Positions 39,701 to 51,435 of a DNA stretch of 64,000 nt are shown here, piece after piece. Location: positions 36,681,366 to 36,745,365 of the forward strand of contig NC_088777.1 in the NCBI RefSeq assembly GCF_954871325.1. Direction: 5' to 3'. A program made the position numbers and the translations under genes. Under the pieces are notes generated by a model that saw only the letters and a program-made list of their open reading frames with translations, was not told the origin of the DNA and made no database searches. Every line of letters starts with the position of its first letter. The stretch's first letter is position 1. The DNA is from Gordionus sp. m RMFG-2023 (lineage: Eukaryota; Nematomorpha; Gordioida; Chordodea; Parachordodidae).

Positions 39701-40067
39701 CTCTGTTTGACGAGACCTCGATACCGTCATCTAATGATAAATGGCTCTTGCTGTTATGATTGATGTTGTTGGAATAAAATTTTTTAACCCCATCATCGAC
39801 GTTTCCGCGCGTCAAACCTTCTCGTCCATAGATTATGTCAAATTCGATGTTTCCGTCGACGACTTTTGTCGCGTTGCCATTATTTTCGGATTTTTTGACC
39901 AAGCTAAAATTGGAATCTAAAATTTTACTATCGTTATTATTTTGTAAATGAGGCTTACTAGGGCCTATATTCAAATTCGAATCATTTTTGATTAGTTCTG
40001 TCGAATAATAATTATTGTTGTTATTAGTATTAGTTTCCGATAATTTTTGGTCGTTTTCATTAATCAT
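30620..40067 (-). CDS. Aquaporin-8-like channel (MIP family)
   Basis: Membrane channel for water and probably small neutral solutes. Exons on the - strand: 40067-39532, 39310-39184, 31280-31018 and 30785-30620, phases 2, 0 and 2, giving 363 residues. Residues 1 to about 130 are a polar, Asn-rich cytoplasmic extension that most aquaporins lack. Then follow six membrane segments: FSECLATMVLVYFGTL, AGVALTHGLIVIVLVALFG, AFFYILAQLIGSILASGL, VITCEVFLTTTFLLLILAL, YIVPFLVGLTVIAAVIAG and YVYYIAELIGCFIAVLLYK. Loop B has SGAHMNPMVTLG, with NPM where NPA is usual; loop E has SGAAMNPARVLGPS, with canonical NPA and the selectivity-filter Arg. The TM2 His (ALTHGL) and the GNISGxH context point to the AQP8/TIP-like branch. 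All junctions keep the frame, so the gene looks functional. The substrate is inferred. Confidence 0.93.
31018..31280 (-). CDS. Aquaporin exon 3
   Basis: Codes loop C, TM4, loop D and TM5. Preceded by acceptor TTAACTAG and ended by GCTGG|GTATGA, phase 2. A 232-bp intron follows. Confidence 0.92.
32215..32389. mobile_element. hAT MITE, 175 bp, built of GTATCTAGATAC units
   Basis: Perfect 8-bp duplication ATCAATTG (32207-32214 and 32390-32397). Ends CAGAGTTGTTAAAGGATC and, in reverse complement, CAGAGTTGTTAAAAGATAC, the same terminus as the hAT at 26390. The interior is almost entirely palindromic TATCTAGATA motifs. It is non-coding and probably mobilised by a hAT transposase that recognises the CAGAGTTGTTAA ends. 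Confidence 0.93.
32750..32862. repeat. 36-bp tandem repeat, three copies
   Basis: Unit AAGGATAAAATTTTATGTTT plus 16 bases, at steps of 36. The period is a multiple of three, so the - strand reads a repeated 12-residue block; I take this as incidental. Confidence 0.92.
33692..33846 (-). other. Exon-like frame inside the aquaporin intron, unassigned
   Basis: An acceptor GGTTTAG| opens a frame starting KKAKTVSFPLHHEIPPDNIE and continuing through LLPALLYVFSLRLKKDEIIK to KASR, where a donor AG|GTTAAA follows. Codon content looks more protein-like than the surroundings. I recognise no family. It could be an exon of a nested gene, a cassette exon or chance. Confidence 0.3.
36286..37744. mobile_element. 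hAT-type derivative rich in ATTCG/CGAAT palindromes
   Basis: 1459 bp with the perfect 8-bp duplication TTTACACC (36278-36285 and 37745-37752). Ends TATACCTAAAACGAATTA and, in reverse complement, TATACCTAAAAAATACGAAT. Both subterminal regions are full of ATTCGTATT and ACGAATACGAATAA. No transposase is readable; it is probably non-autonomous. Related ATTCG-rich sequence occurs at 42317-42745 and 46815-46895. Confidence 0.88.
38200..38531 (-). other. Open frame in the aquaporin intron, unassigned
   Basis: About 110 codons open on the - strand, with FFPFETLFLVPCEKLYGYAV, DNIEWSKMLKISPNTNDIFP and LEKIGIVRTLESNNFDKN. It has fewer homopolymers than neighbouring sequence. A fair donor (ACCG|GTTATT) lies near 38300, but the best acceptor upstream opens another frame. 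No family recognised. Confidence 0.28.
39184..39310 (-). CDS. Aquaporin exon 2 (NPM box)
   Basis: Starts after AATAG|, completes Ser and reads GAHMNPMVTLGIALNG, then TM3. Ends TTTTTC|GTAAAT, phase 0. It is separated from exon 1 by a 221-bp intron. Confidence 0.92.
39532..40067 (-). CDS. Aquaporin exon 1
   Basis: Codes the N-terminal extension, TM1 and TM2 up to FGNIS. Start ATG at 40067-40065. Ends ATAAG|GTTTAA, phase 2. It contains a run of five Asn and a generally Asn/Ser/Lys-rich linker. Confidence 0.92.
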
Positions 40068-41968
40068 TTCGTGGTTCGCGAAAGCTTTATAATCCTTAAA
40101 AAATGGTTTTTAATAAAATAATTTTTTTGATATAAAAAGAAGATATTTTTCTTCAAACATAAAAAAAATATAATATTTTATACATAGATTTTATATTACA
40201 CAAAATACAGTTTTTTTTATGAAAATTTGTTATGAGATAAAAAGTTGTTTTCAAAACTTTGAATATTTTTATAGAATACATAAAATGAGGGTGAAGGGGA
40301 GATTTTTTTATAGAAGGAAAAGGGCGGGTTTTTTTTTTATATAATATAATATTTTAAATAGATATTTTTGACATAAATTAAAGGCTAATTTATTCGTGAA
40401 TAAGATCGTTTTGCCATTTGAGAATCTTTTTTTTAAAAAAAATAAATCTGGAATAAAGCCATTTAGGTTTGTTTACCAACCCTTTCACGTTTCAAATGAT
40501 GAATTACTATTAATTATTTAGAAGGAAAAAAAATTGTTTTTCATCACATTTTTGGCCATTATAATTTTTTGAATAATTAATTTATTTAGAATTGTATGAA
40601 GAAATTGACTTTATTATAAATTACTATATGGTAATAGTGTATAAGTGTAATCATCAATAAAATGACGAATAAATGTCCACGGATACCTGTTTTTTCCAAG
40701 TCCTTGGATTCCACATTTGAGTGAAATCCAATACCGTATTCTGGAAGGGGGTTTCAGTTTATATCTTTTTCCATTTTATTAATTTGCATGATATTAACTA
40801 GGAAATTATAAAAATTATATCAATCTTTCAATTTTTAAACTTAAATCACAAAAATAATATTTGTTCTTAAAACATTTTTTTAATCAGTATTGCGTTTTTA
40901 TGATTAAAATATAAAAACCAAAAGAATTAATAATATTAAATGTTAGAATGACCGGCGGTTATCACTTTAGTTCAAAATGTTAAAATAAAAATAAGAGACA
41001 AATACAATTAATATTGCAGTTGCAACATATTAAATTAATTGCTCTACCTGGAAATATTTTCCTTTTACATTAATCACTATATGTTTATAATAGGTAGGTA
41101 ATCGATCCGAAGTGAACGTAAAGGCTCGAACAAAAATATCACAATTTTAATAAAAATTTTAAAAGCTTAGAAAAAGGGAATCGTTTTAAAAAAAATAATT
41201 TCTTCCACACTTAAATGTCAGTCTTAATTAAAGAATATTGATAATTATGATGCGCTGCCGCTGTTTTTATACAAATTTTTATTTTAAAAAACCGTGCGCA
41301 TTCATGAGGTAATAAGATATTTTTATTTACAATTTGAGACTAAAAAAGAAAGTTTAATGAATATAATTTGTATTTTGGTAAACTTAATAATATATCTAAA
41401 AAAAATAGCCGTTTTTTTAATGAAATCTAGTGGGTCAATAGGCTGAGAAATTTATGAAGTGAAGGATCGGTGGCTAAATTTCCTTCGAGACTGAAGCTAG
41501 CAAACACAAGCAGTTAGTAATGGGTTAGAGGGATGGGTAGGGTTAATTAATATTATTTAAATATAGTCTTAAAATTTTTTAAAATTAAAGCAACCTAGAA
41601 TAACCATTAGTTATAAATTCTATATTATTTTTTTAAATTTATAATATAATTAGTGTTTTTTTTACTTTTTATCTTAATAAATACACTTTTTAATAGAAAA
41701 TTGATAATGCTTATATAATTCGACTTTAAGTATAACAATTCTATATACTATAGATAATTGTTTCGTTTTCAAAAAAATCCCATTTACAATTAATTACTTT
41801 TATAACCACATTTATCAATATCTTATATATTTATATATCCATCCATACTACTCTAAATAACAATGAATTAATCATATTTGTTTGTTTAAATATAATTGGA
41901 TGCGGATCAAAATATTTTGAAAATTATCAAATAAATTATTTTATTCATCAATATACATATCTGGTGAT
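40068..41968. other. Upstream region of the aquaporin gene, no gene seen
   Basis: A+T-rich; should contain the promoter, which cannot be placed from sequence. No transposon end recognised. Confidence 0.4.
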
Positions 41969-42316
41969 CAGTGTTGTTAAAAGCTACTTTTAATAGTCGC
42001 CTATCGCTACGCTATTTTACAAATTTTTGGATAGTTTAAGATTATTAGCAGGCTATCGCTGCCGCTATTTATCAAAAAGGTAGCACGCTACTACTTTTTA
42101 CGCTATTTTAGATTTTTTTAAAAATATTTTTTACGTATCTCTATTTCCACAAATAAAAAATATGACTAAATTTTCAAATACATATATATTTTTTTTATTA
42201 CATCTCAATAATAATAACATTTCCATAATGTCATCCCCAAGTCTAGAGGGACGATCAGAAAGTATAATCTGACTAAATAATTGTTCAACACTAGCACTTG
42301 AGGGCAATGGAGTATG
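41969..42316 (-). mobile_element. Truncated hAT, GTAGCGCGCTAC family, copy 3
   Basis: Starts with the family end CAGTGTTGTTAAAAG, then the CTATCGCTAC subterminal cluster. The - strand at 42316-42131 reads LPSSASVEQLFSQIILSDRP followed by SRLGDDIMEMLLLL, the hAT dimerisation motif. The element stops at about 42316, where another element (42317-42745) begins; the other half is missing, so no target duplication can be seen. Confidence 0.82.
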
Positions 42317-42745
42317 GCCGGGCAAATTTTTTTAAAAAAATATCGAGCCGGACTAGAAAAATGCTCCATGCAAATTATACTTACGAATTATTATATTCGA
42401 CTTGATTTATATTTTACGAATACGAATAATAAAAGTATCGAATACTTTTTTTCATCTATTATTCGATTGAATTATAGAAATTTTTTGGGAAATAATTTAA
42501 AAATATTCGAAATTGTTTGAAATATTCGAGACTATTCTTAAATATTCAAAATTATTAAATATTTGTAACTATTTATAAATATTTGAAATTACTCTTAAGT
42601 ATTTAAAATGTTCCATCTATAAATCATTTTTTTAAATTTCAATAATCCATTTTTTCATTTAGAAAATATTTTTAAAGAATTTAACTTTCAAATCAAATAT
42701 TCCACGATCGAATAATATGACCGTGCCGGTTAAAATCTAAATTCT
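42317..42745. repeat. Non-autonomous element with ATTCG-rich interior
   Basis: Left end GGCCGGGCAAATTTTTTT, right end (reverse complement) AACCGGCACGGTCATATTAT. The interior shares ATATTTTACGAATACGAATA with the element at 36286. It abuts or interrupts hAT copy 3. Confidence 0.55.
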
Positions 42746-42948
42746 AACTGCTGAAAATATTTTGCCATTTGCAGACATCTATTGGATACTAGTCCCAGTC
42801 ATTGATAGTATTTTAGAATTCTTTTTAAAATTATTTTTTTATTGAATAAGAAATATATTCAATAAATATATTCAATGTTATTTATAACATTTCGCCCATT
42901 TTTTAAATTTATCTTCATTTTATCTTTATTATTCGATTTCCAACATCA

Positions 42949-43310
42949 TAGGCGTAACCAGAAGAGCAAGGGAAAATCCCCAATTTGAATATTGTCTGTT
43001 CTTGTAAATATTATTTTAGCCTTTCCCCCTACACACCCCCCGCCACCCTCTCCCCCTAAAATTTATACAATATCACTAAAAAGAAGAATCTGAAGAAAAA
43101 AAGTAGTAAAAGTGAGTAACATTTTAAAATATTTAGGAAAAAAGCATTTTCATAAAAGAAACTGAAAACCAAAAATTATTTTTATAAAAATCACCCAAAG
43201 GCCTGCAATAAGTAGTCCTAAAAATTCCATTAAAATTTATTGAGGAGGGGGGCCTATTTTAGTGCCCACCTCCTTAGTAAAATCTATTCCACGTCTATGC
43301 CAAACTAAGT
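42949..43310. repeat. MITE-like element with CATAGGCGT ends
   Basis: Left CATAGGCGTAACCAGAAGAG, right (reverse complement) CATAGACGTGGAATAG. Similar to the ends of the MITE at 24412. Target duplication not clear. Confidence 0.5.
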
Positions 43311-43339
43311 ACAATATCATTTGAGAACAATATCTCACA

Positions 43340-44140
43340 TCGTGTTTTAGGCCCAATTACCTAAGTAATGTTGCAGATCAGCGTCAAGGAGCTGTGTAAG
43401 TTGCTCCATACCCGGTCTAGAATACCATCAAGACGGAGTTTGTTATGACGAGGTCAACGCTAGGATACAAGAGGGTTGATTGAAATATAAAAGAATATCA
43501 GGAGTTCTTTGTGACAGACTATTGTGGCTTAAAGGTAAGGCCTATCTTGTTAGACCTGGCTTGTTTTATGGGTATAAAACTTGAGCATTTCGTCTGCCAA
43601 GAAATGTTGGATGTAAGTAAAATGTTAATTATCCAGTGGAGCTTAGATTGCACACAACAGATTCGTATGATCAATGATAACTTAAGAAAGAAGATGACCG
43701 TAGCTCCCTTGTCGGAAAAAATAAAGAAGAGTAAACTAGATAGTATTGACACGTGGAGAGGACTGATACAGCTAATGTGAATGTCCAAGTTCTCGATTTT
43801 GAATCGGGCTAACGAACTAGAGGCTGGCCACGACTAACTTAGAATTTTCAAATCCGCAAGGACATGTTGGATAAGAAGATTGCAGTTGTTAGTTATTACC
43901 CAAAGCCGAGCCGTATAGAAGAATAGGGCGCATTCTAAAGTCCCCAATTAGTTTTGGGATTAACATGATACAGAAGAGAGGACTTCAGTAATGGCGTCTT
44001 TCGTAGTAATAAATAAGAACGATTATGATGATCCCCGATTGACTCCGACATCTTTAGGGAAAGAGGCCGTTTATTACTCTGGATATCGTTTGTATATATA
44101 TAGAATGTCTTTTGTACATATTTTGAATTAAATTTACATA
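43340..44140. other. Compositionally distinct block, unidentified
   Basis: About 800 bp with clearly more G+C and fewer homopolymers than anything nearby. Both strands are open at 43511-43788 (+ reads MTDYCGLKVRPILLDLACFM), which is a by-product of the composition. I recognise no protein in any frame and no inverted ends. A solo LTR fossil, a degraded retro-element or an old foreign insert are all possible. Confidence 0.4.
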
Positions 44141-44857
44141 TGTTTTGGGACTTTGATTTTACTAAACTCGGATTTTATCGAAAGAATTTCTTTAGATCCA
44201 CATTGCACATTTAATTTTTTTCTCTTTTCCATTATATTTTGCAGAAACAGCATCGCCGTTGATGTAATAGGCATAAATTCAAATAGGATGTCGTCAATTA
44301 TAACAATTCTCCTAATATTTCTTTCCAACAATTTTCACCCTTACTTTAAATATTGGCTCATCAGCTTAATTTGCCTATATTTACATTTATGAATGTATCC
44401 TTTATTTTTAAAATAGGGTTGGGGTAACCTTTTGTCATTCGTCTCTGGCATCTGGCTTAATTCCCATTTTTCACTATAAGTTTGTTAAAACAAATAAATT
44501 CTCTTGCCAAAAGCTTCTAAAATATCATCCAAATCCGTGTCATTTTTTTTGGAGAGAATCAGTAATTTATGATTTAAGATTTTATTATTATTTTCACTCA
44601 ACTATATATGGGGATTTTGAGTTATCCTTTAATTCCTTTGTAATTTTTTCTCTTTATTGGGAGTTATATGAGTTTCAGCTGTAAATAATTATGTATATTT
44701 ATCTTATATTCATTTTATCTCCGTTATCTCCTTCGCTTTTCTAGCCCTTTGTGGCACCTTTTTAAACATCTAATTTTCCTCTTCTACTATTTACGCTATT
44801 ATTTATGATTTATTTATTTCTGTTTATTGCTCTCGTCACACGTCCATTCGTATCACT
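44141..44857. other. Spacer, no gene seen
   Basis: T-rich spacer with pyrimidine-rich runs; the open frames on both strands at 44134-44392 overlap each other and match nothing known. Confidence 0.4.
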
Positions 44858-46150
44858 CAGGCGCGTAGCCAGGAATTTTCTACCGGGGTTGAGGGTGGGG
44901 ATATAATATTTTTATACTGAAATGGTTTTATTTAGAGTATTAAATTATAGAATTAATATTAGAACTAATGATCATATAAAATTTATTAGAACCCATCATA
45001 TTTGAAAATATTATAAATTCGAATACAAATAATAAAATATCGGAGCGAATATAGGTTAAAAAATATTACAGCGATATAAACTGGTATGTAAAGTAAATCA
45101 CAATAAAATATTTAATTAAACATTTTGTAAAAATCTAAAAAATTTAGTCAAAATATCCTTCATAAATAAAAATTTAATCTTCTTTGCGATTGCGCCAATT
45201 TTTTAATAATTTGTTTTGATTAGATTTCGATGAGTAAAACTAGTCTATTCAATCTATTTTAAGATACCATACTTTTGATATAAGTTTTTACTCTGTAATG
45301 AAGAAAAGGCCCTCTCATTAGGGCTTGTACTAATTGATATCATTGCTAAAATATACAATAATTTTAATAATAGGGAAAACTTATAAAATAATTTTAAAGT
45401 ATGCAATGCTTCCACTCTATTTCCTTGAGTATTATCTACAAAAATGAATCTTTCATACCATTTAAATTCTGAAAATAATTTGTCTTCAGATATATTTATA
45501 TCCTCATAATAAAATTTAGCTAAATATTTTTTCAATATCATGATTTGATATATCCTCAGATCAGAGAGAGTTATGAGATATAATATTTGTAAATTGGATA
45601 TAGCCATTTGATAAATCATAAATCGTTCATTGATTGAGTCAACATTAAATCCGAAAGTGAAATAAAAAGAGTTATTTTATAATGATTCTCATTGAGTCCA
45701 TGTTTATTGGAACGATTTGTTTGTCGGTATCGAGGCTTCTAAATCTCAAAATCATATAAATTCACTTTTGCCTCAACAATCACATAAATCTCGAAACTGG
45801 TCAATATTATCCTATGGTCTTCTAAGTTGTAATATAATAATATTCGCGATTCTAATAACTTCAGCCAAATCCATATTTTTGGAAAATATTGCATAAAATT
45901 GTTGTGTAATTATATTTATTAATAAATTCCAATGAAAAAAATCGGCAGTCATATTAAATCTAATAATGTATCAGCTTCAAGTGTAATATGTATTTCAAAT
46001 GATTATGATATTTCTCCAAGGGCATACAAAATAGGCTCTTCTAGATCCAAAAAATGCTGTAACAGCTTAATGCCAAAGGCTCCATCTTGTCGTGCAGGCT
46101 TTTTGCAGTTTCTTTTCCTGGAGCACAAGAACTCTCAGAAATAATTTTAT
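44858..46150 (-). mobile_element. Degraded hAT (TTF/DUF4371 type)
   Basis: Left end CAGGCGCGTAGCCAGGAATT is a classic terminus of this hAT group. On the - strand 45619-45254 gives LAMISISTSPNERAFSSLQS, equivalent to the hAT dimerisation motif. Upstream at about 46110-46030 comes ARQDGAFGIKLLQHFLDLEE, and then PILYALGEIS before a stop. The right end was not found; a G-run near 46470-46485 may be part of it. Broken by several stops. Confidence 0.7.
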
Positions 46151-49100
46151 TCAGCAAATTTTGGCTACTTGGATATCATATACTCTAGAAATTTTATAAT
46201 CATAGTCATTATTAGAGATAAATTAAATTAAATTTTTTTTGGTTGATAAAATTTTCTTATATCCATCAGTGTTTAAGGTTTAAAATATGTAAGAAAATTA
46301 ACTTTAAATTTTCGTGAGATAAAATTTTATATACAAGAAATAAATATTTAAATTAATTATAATTCTTTGCTAATACTTAGAGTAGAATATAACCTATTTT
46401 AAATAGAAAACTTTGCAATTCACACTTCATGAAGTCCTTTTATATTTTTTCCAAAAATTCTTGCTATAGGAGGGGGGGGGGAGGTTTCTCCCTCTCCCAC
46501 AACCCCTCTCGCTTGGTGCGAGCTTGAGCCCTTGTATAATTTTCTAAAATTTTTGCTTTTAAGTTAGTAACAAATAACTATAAATAACTGTTACTTTTCA
46601 AAAGTAACTTTTAACATCACTAATGTCAACAAATAAGCAAGATTAATCTTTATAATACTTAAAACTTAGAGTGTGCAATTTAGATAATTATCTAATATTA
46701 TTTCATAAAAAATTAAAAGCAATTCAAATTTTGAAAATATAAAGAACCCTTAGCCACGATCTACTCAAATAATATTCATAAGTATTAATATTTAAATGCA
46801 AATATTAAAAATCGAATAATAAAAAATTATTAGATTCGAATATCTTCTAAATTATTTGAATATTATTATAATCCGGTTCAAATATCGAATAATTTTGAGT
46901 CCTACATTTATATTTCAATTCAATAAATTACAAAAAATTCAAAAAATATTATGTATTTAATAGGTAAGGTCCAATTAAATATATTTTACTTTTTTTCAGA
47001 ATCAAGAATGAAATTAAAAGATGGAAAGAATTTTAATAATAAGTATTAATTAAAACAAGTTGTTAATTACAATAATATGAAAAGCAAATTCAAATTAGAC
47101 AATCCTTGTTTTTCATATTAAATTTTAAAACAATATCCTTATTTCTTTTCAATGGATCATAAAAGGAGATCCTATTTTCATATAAAATTTATGTGTTTTT
47201 TCATAAAGGATTTAAAAATTAGTCGGAAGGCTAATAAATTATTTTCTAGGAATTTGCTTGGAAGAGAATGGTTAGCAATTTTTAAAGGAACACTACAAGT
47301 AGTCGTCTTTTTTAATCAACTAGTCAATAAAAAAAACAACAACTTATTTAAAAAAATTCGCTCTCTGTTCATCTGGTGTTGAAAAGTGTTAGCTTTAAAT
47401 TTTACCTTTACTTATATTGATTAAATATTAAAGAAAGGTACAAATATTTGCTTTATAATTTTAATGTATAATTGTTTTAAATTACCATAATAAAATCCCA
47501 AAACAACAATTTATAAATTATGAATATACGATTTCATGTATTTTTAAATCGTAAAATTAAAAAAAAGTATAGCTAGAAACATTAAAAATTCAATCTCATT
47601 ATAACTTTTCTTTTAAAGTTAAGAAAACAATTTTATTTATTTTTGAATATATAAATGTAAAACTATAAAGAATAAATTACAATCAATCTGATTTCTGAGA
47701 ATTCCTACTAGATATGTTATAATTAACTGAGACGTATAAATTTATATTTGGCCCCCTTCTTTTTATAAAGCTATATATGATTAATAACTTTAACTACATT
47801 TAGATTTATAGTTTTTTCCCAATTATTTTAATTGTTTCCTTGTTACTAACCTTCCCCTTTTTGAACATACATAATATTAGTAGCAGCTTACAGTTTTTAA
47901 ATTAAATACATAAAATAATAATTAATTGGCTGTATTTATGGGTGCTTAAAAGCTAAGAGTTGTTTAATATAAAGTGCTCATAAAACCTATTTTGTTTTTG
48001 TTATTATAATTGCTAATCAATGTTTTAGCAACTTTCAATTAAGGTATTTTATTTATTTTTTTAAAACATATGGGAGATAATTTTTATAGGGGTACAGGCA
48101 ACTCAATTTTGACACCAAGGGTGTTGTCTCATTAGTATACTTTCCAATTGTAAAATATGGCTATGACTTCTCCCTTTATTTATTTTTATTTTAAAAAAGA
48201 ATACATAAGCATAAATTAAGGTCTTAACAAAATTGGCCAAATATAGAGTCGTGACTATAATAGAACGAGGCAGAGAAGATAATAAAATTTAACCTAAGAA
48301 ATAACTATAAACTATGTGATTTTCAGACGGATAATAAAGGGTTAAGAAGAACGTAAATTAGCAGTGGCATCAAGGTAGATAAGGGGGAGGGGAATAGATA
48401 ATATAATTGGGTAAAAATGTTTTTTCTTTATTTAAAAAGGTATCTGGAAAAGATTTTTTTTTAAAACTGCGAAATACAATACTATAGACACATTTAATTT
48501 TTTAATAAAATTTTCACATTAAAAATAAATTGTTATAAATTATATAAAACAATTTGGAAAACGAGACTCTTCATGTACAATATAATTTGTATGGAATAAT
48601 TTGACCTTTTCTATTTCCAAGTGTAAAGGCGCACTCATACAATAACTCGATCTTACCGCTTGCTTATAAAATATCAACTATTGTAATCGTTTTAAATCTC
48701 ACCGTAACTAATTCATCTTATTTTGATATCACATTTACTACTTTTATGCTACCGCAAGCTACAACCATACATTGAATCTCATATTATATGACGATAGGGA
48801 TTTTTTTTATCGAAAAGAAAGAAGGATTTTTTTTTTAATTATAATTGCTTTTGTGCTTCTATTTTTCGTTTTATCTCGAATCTTTAAAAAAAAAGTTCAT
48901 TATTAATTATTACAATGGTAATATGAATTAATAGAAAAAAATAAATCTATCATACTCGATAACATTTTAGTTATTATTTTCTAGGAAATAAAAAATTAAT
49001 AGAAATGATGAGACAAAAAAAATAGCAGGAAAATCTAAATAATAAAGAATAACAAAATGAAAAAAATATAAAAAATAATAATGTTAGGTATCATAGAATA

Positions 49101-49970
49101 AACTCTTCAACTCGTCCCTGCTTAAATTATTGTTATTTTTGGCTATCTCCACACTCTAACTAATATTTTAAGAAAATATTTTATTTGTTAAGAATGAGTC
49201 AACTATTGAAATTTTGATATAAATTTTCTTATTTCTACTGTCTTCTACCAAACGAATTAAAACGTTAAATAAAATATAATACTAATTAAGCAGAGGCTAT
49301 AGTCCTAAAATTTAATACGGAAGCACGCTGTTGCTCTAAAAAAAAATAGGTAAGGGTATGTTAAAATAGGCAAAAATAGAGGCTACATTAATTATTTTTT
49401 GCGAGAATTTGAGGCGTCGTTTTTTTTTTGAAATTTTTGAAATAGTTTATTTCGAAGCATTTCACGTAAAATACATTTATATTATATAGAATAGCTATTT
49501 TAAAAGTTATGTAAAAATTTATGTTCACTTAAATTATATAAATATATAAAATCTACCTGCTCTTTTCCATTGATCTTGCTCTGGCTTATAAAAAATAATT
49601 TGTCTATTAAACACGGATAGTCAAAACTGATATTATGTCATTTCCCTATTTCTTTTAGATTTTCTGTTTCTTTAGAACAATTTCATTTTTTTAAAAAGAG
49701 CATTCCGTGCCCCCTTTTTAAAAATTTCTTAAAGGGGGACCGAAAATAACAAATAATATCTATAAAGATTGTAAAATCATAAGATTAAAAAATATCTAGA
49801 ATCTCGGGAAAAGAAACACTATTGTATCTAATACATAATTCTTTTTAAATCACGATTTAAAATGCGACATTTTAGACTTAGCCTAATGCATGCAATCATA
49901 GTTTTTATTTCATTTATACTTCGTTTCTGTTTATTAACTAGAAAAACTGATTGATGAATTTAGTAAGAAT
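46151..49970. other. A+T-rich region, no gene assigned
   Basis: Contains a C/G-run patch at 46465-46520, an ATTCG-rich patch (46815-46895) related to the element at 36286, and a 76-codon + frame at 47152-47382 of unknown nature. No splice-consistent gene or complete element seen. Confidence 0.4.
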
Positions 49971-49979
49971 AATCAGGAA

Positions 49980-50990
49980 TTACATATTGGGGAACCCAAA
50001 TGTTCAGTGCTTCTATAATTTTCTGTCATGATGCCAATCTATGGATTTTTTTTCTTATTTTGCCAATAATGTCTTTTTCTTATCCACCAAACGGACCAAA
50101 AAGCTATATATACTAAATACTCATAAATTATTTATAAGTTTTAGAATTAATGTTTCCAGAAGTTTGGCTGACTTAACGCTCGAGAGGAGTCATATAGTCT
50201 TTATTTGGTTCATCATTTGATTACCTATTTTGTGGTTGGCTATTTAAGAATTAATAAATAAGGTATTAAATATTACCGGAAACCAGATATTTGGAACTTC
50301 TAATTCTCCGTCCTAATAGGTTACAAATTTTGAGTTCTTATTTTACCAATAAGTGTTTTTTCCCTTTAAACTATCTATACATAACAAATTAAAGCAATAG
50401 AATTTGCTAATTAAGCACTATAAGTTTGGTTATATGTTTCTGAATAAATTTCAAAATTGTATCATTTTAATACTTAGATGTTATAGATTTTATTTTGTTT
50501 ATATTTTGTTTTTTTTGTAATTCGCAAAACTGATTGAGGGATTATTAAGTACTAGTCAGACATTGAATATTAGGGAAGGGTTTCCTTTAATCGAAAGATT
50601 TTGATCGTATTTTGGTCCATTTTGGGTTAAAATGGACGATATCATTATTTATATGAGTTTATTAATATAAATTTATATGCAAGTAATTAATCGATTTCTG
50701 TATTTATTTAATATCAGATAATTCCAAGTAATTTCTAACAATATTTAAAATATAATCTTGATTTACAGCAATTAAATAAGTCAATCAGAAAAGTGGACGA
50801 ATTTATGTTCAAATGACTTTACGATCATAGTTAAGCAATTCGAACATTAACGTAAACCAGATATTTTGTTTTATTCTAGATTTTCTATTATGTCACGATG
50901 CCAACTTTCGTAATTTTTCTTATTTTGCTGATAATTGTTTTCTTTATTTTTATTATATCTGCCAAGCGGAAAAATAATATTATAATTAAA
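49980..50990. repeat. Diverged dispersed repeats
   Basis: A module resembling GTCATGATGCCAATC, then TTTTTCTTATTTTGCCAATA, then a T-rich run appears around 50024, 50310 and 50885 with strong divergence. The copies may be remnants of an old tandem array. Confidence 0.4.
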
Positions 50991-51238
50991 CATTAAACTT
51001 TAACTTTTATTAAAATTTTGGAACAAATTTTTTTATTTTTAAATCGTAAGGTATGGCCAAATTTTTATTGCTAATATTATTTTTTCTTTAAACATGACAC
51101 TGTACTGGTTAAAGCGCTCAGAATACGATTAAAAATAGGGATATTAAATAATGCTAATAATAATTTTATATAAAAAAAACACAAAAATTATGTTAAAAAA
51201 GACGTTCAATATTAATTTTTATAAAATTTTTATAAACT

Positions 51239-51435
51239 TTTCCTCCGATAACATTGCCATTCTTGCTTTCTTTGTTAATATTATTAGTATTGGTAAATTT
51301 AACACGAATACGGTGACTGGTGTTGGATTTGGGTAGAGCAGGGATATCAACATTGCTTATATCCTTAAAGAATCCTGGATTTTCGGGGAATTCATAACTG
51401 TTCTTGCGTTTCCCCGGAGATTTGAGAATTACCAT
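51239..51435 (-). CDS. Possible first exon of an unknown gene
   Basis: A - strand frame of 66 codons starts MVILKSPGKRKNSYEFPENP and continues GFFKDISNVDIPALPKSN, then an Asn-rich stretch, up to a candidate donor GGAAAA|GTTTAT. The first 110 bases have markedly more G+C and a protein-like codon mix compared with the surroundings. No family recognised and no following exon found on the - strand. It may be a real N-terminal exon or an exon remnant. Confidence 0.35.

Noticed and set aside
43511-43788. Opposed open frames of 89 codons on both strands
   Set aside because: Both arise from the less A+T-rich block; neither matches a family and they mirror each other.
45932-46144. + strand frame of 70 codons
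   Set aside because: Antisense to the degraded hAT coding remnant at the same place.
41969-46620. Pairing of the hAT end at 41969 with a similar sequence at about 46603-46612
   Set aside because: Flanking 8-mers (CTGGTGAT and ATGTCAAC) do not match, and unrelated elements lie between.
47152-47382. Frame containing NLLGREWLAIF, reminiscent of an LTR-element protease/RT junction
   Set aside because: One short motif with no reverse transcriptase, LTRs or other parts nearby; not enough to call even a fossil.
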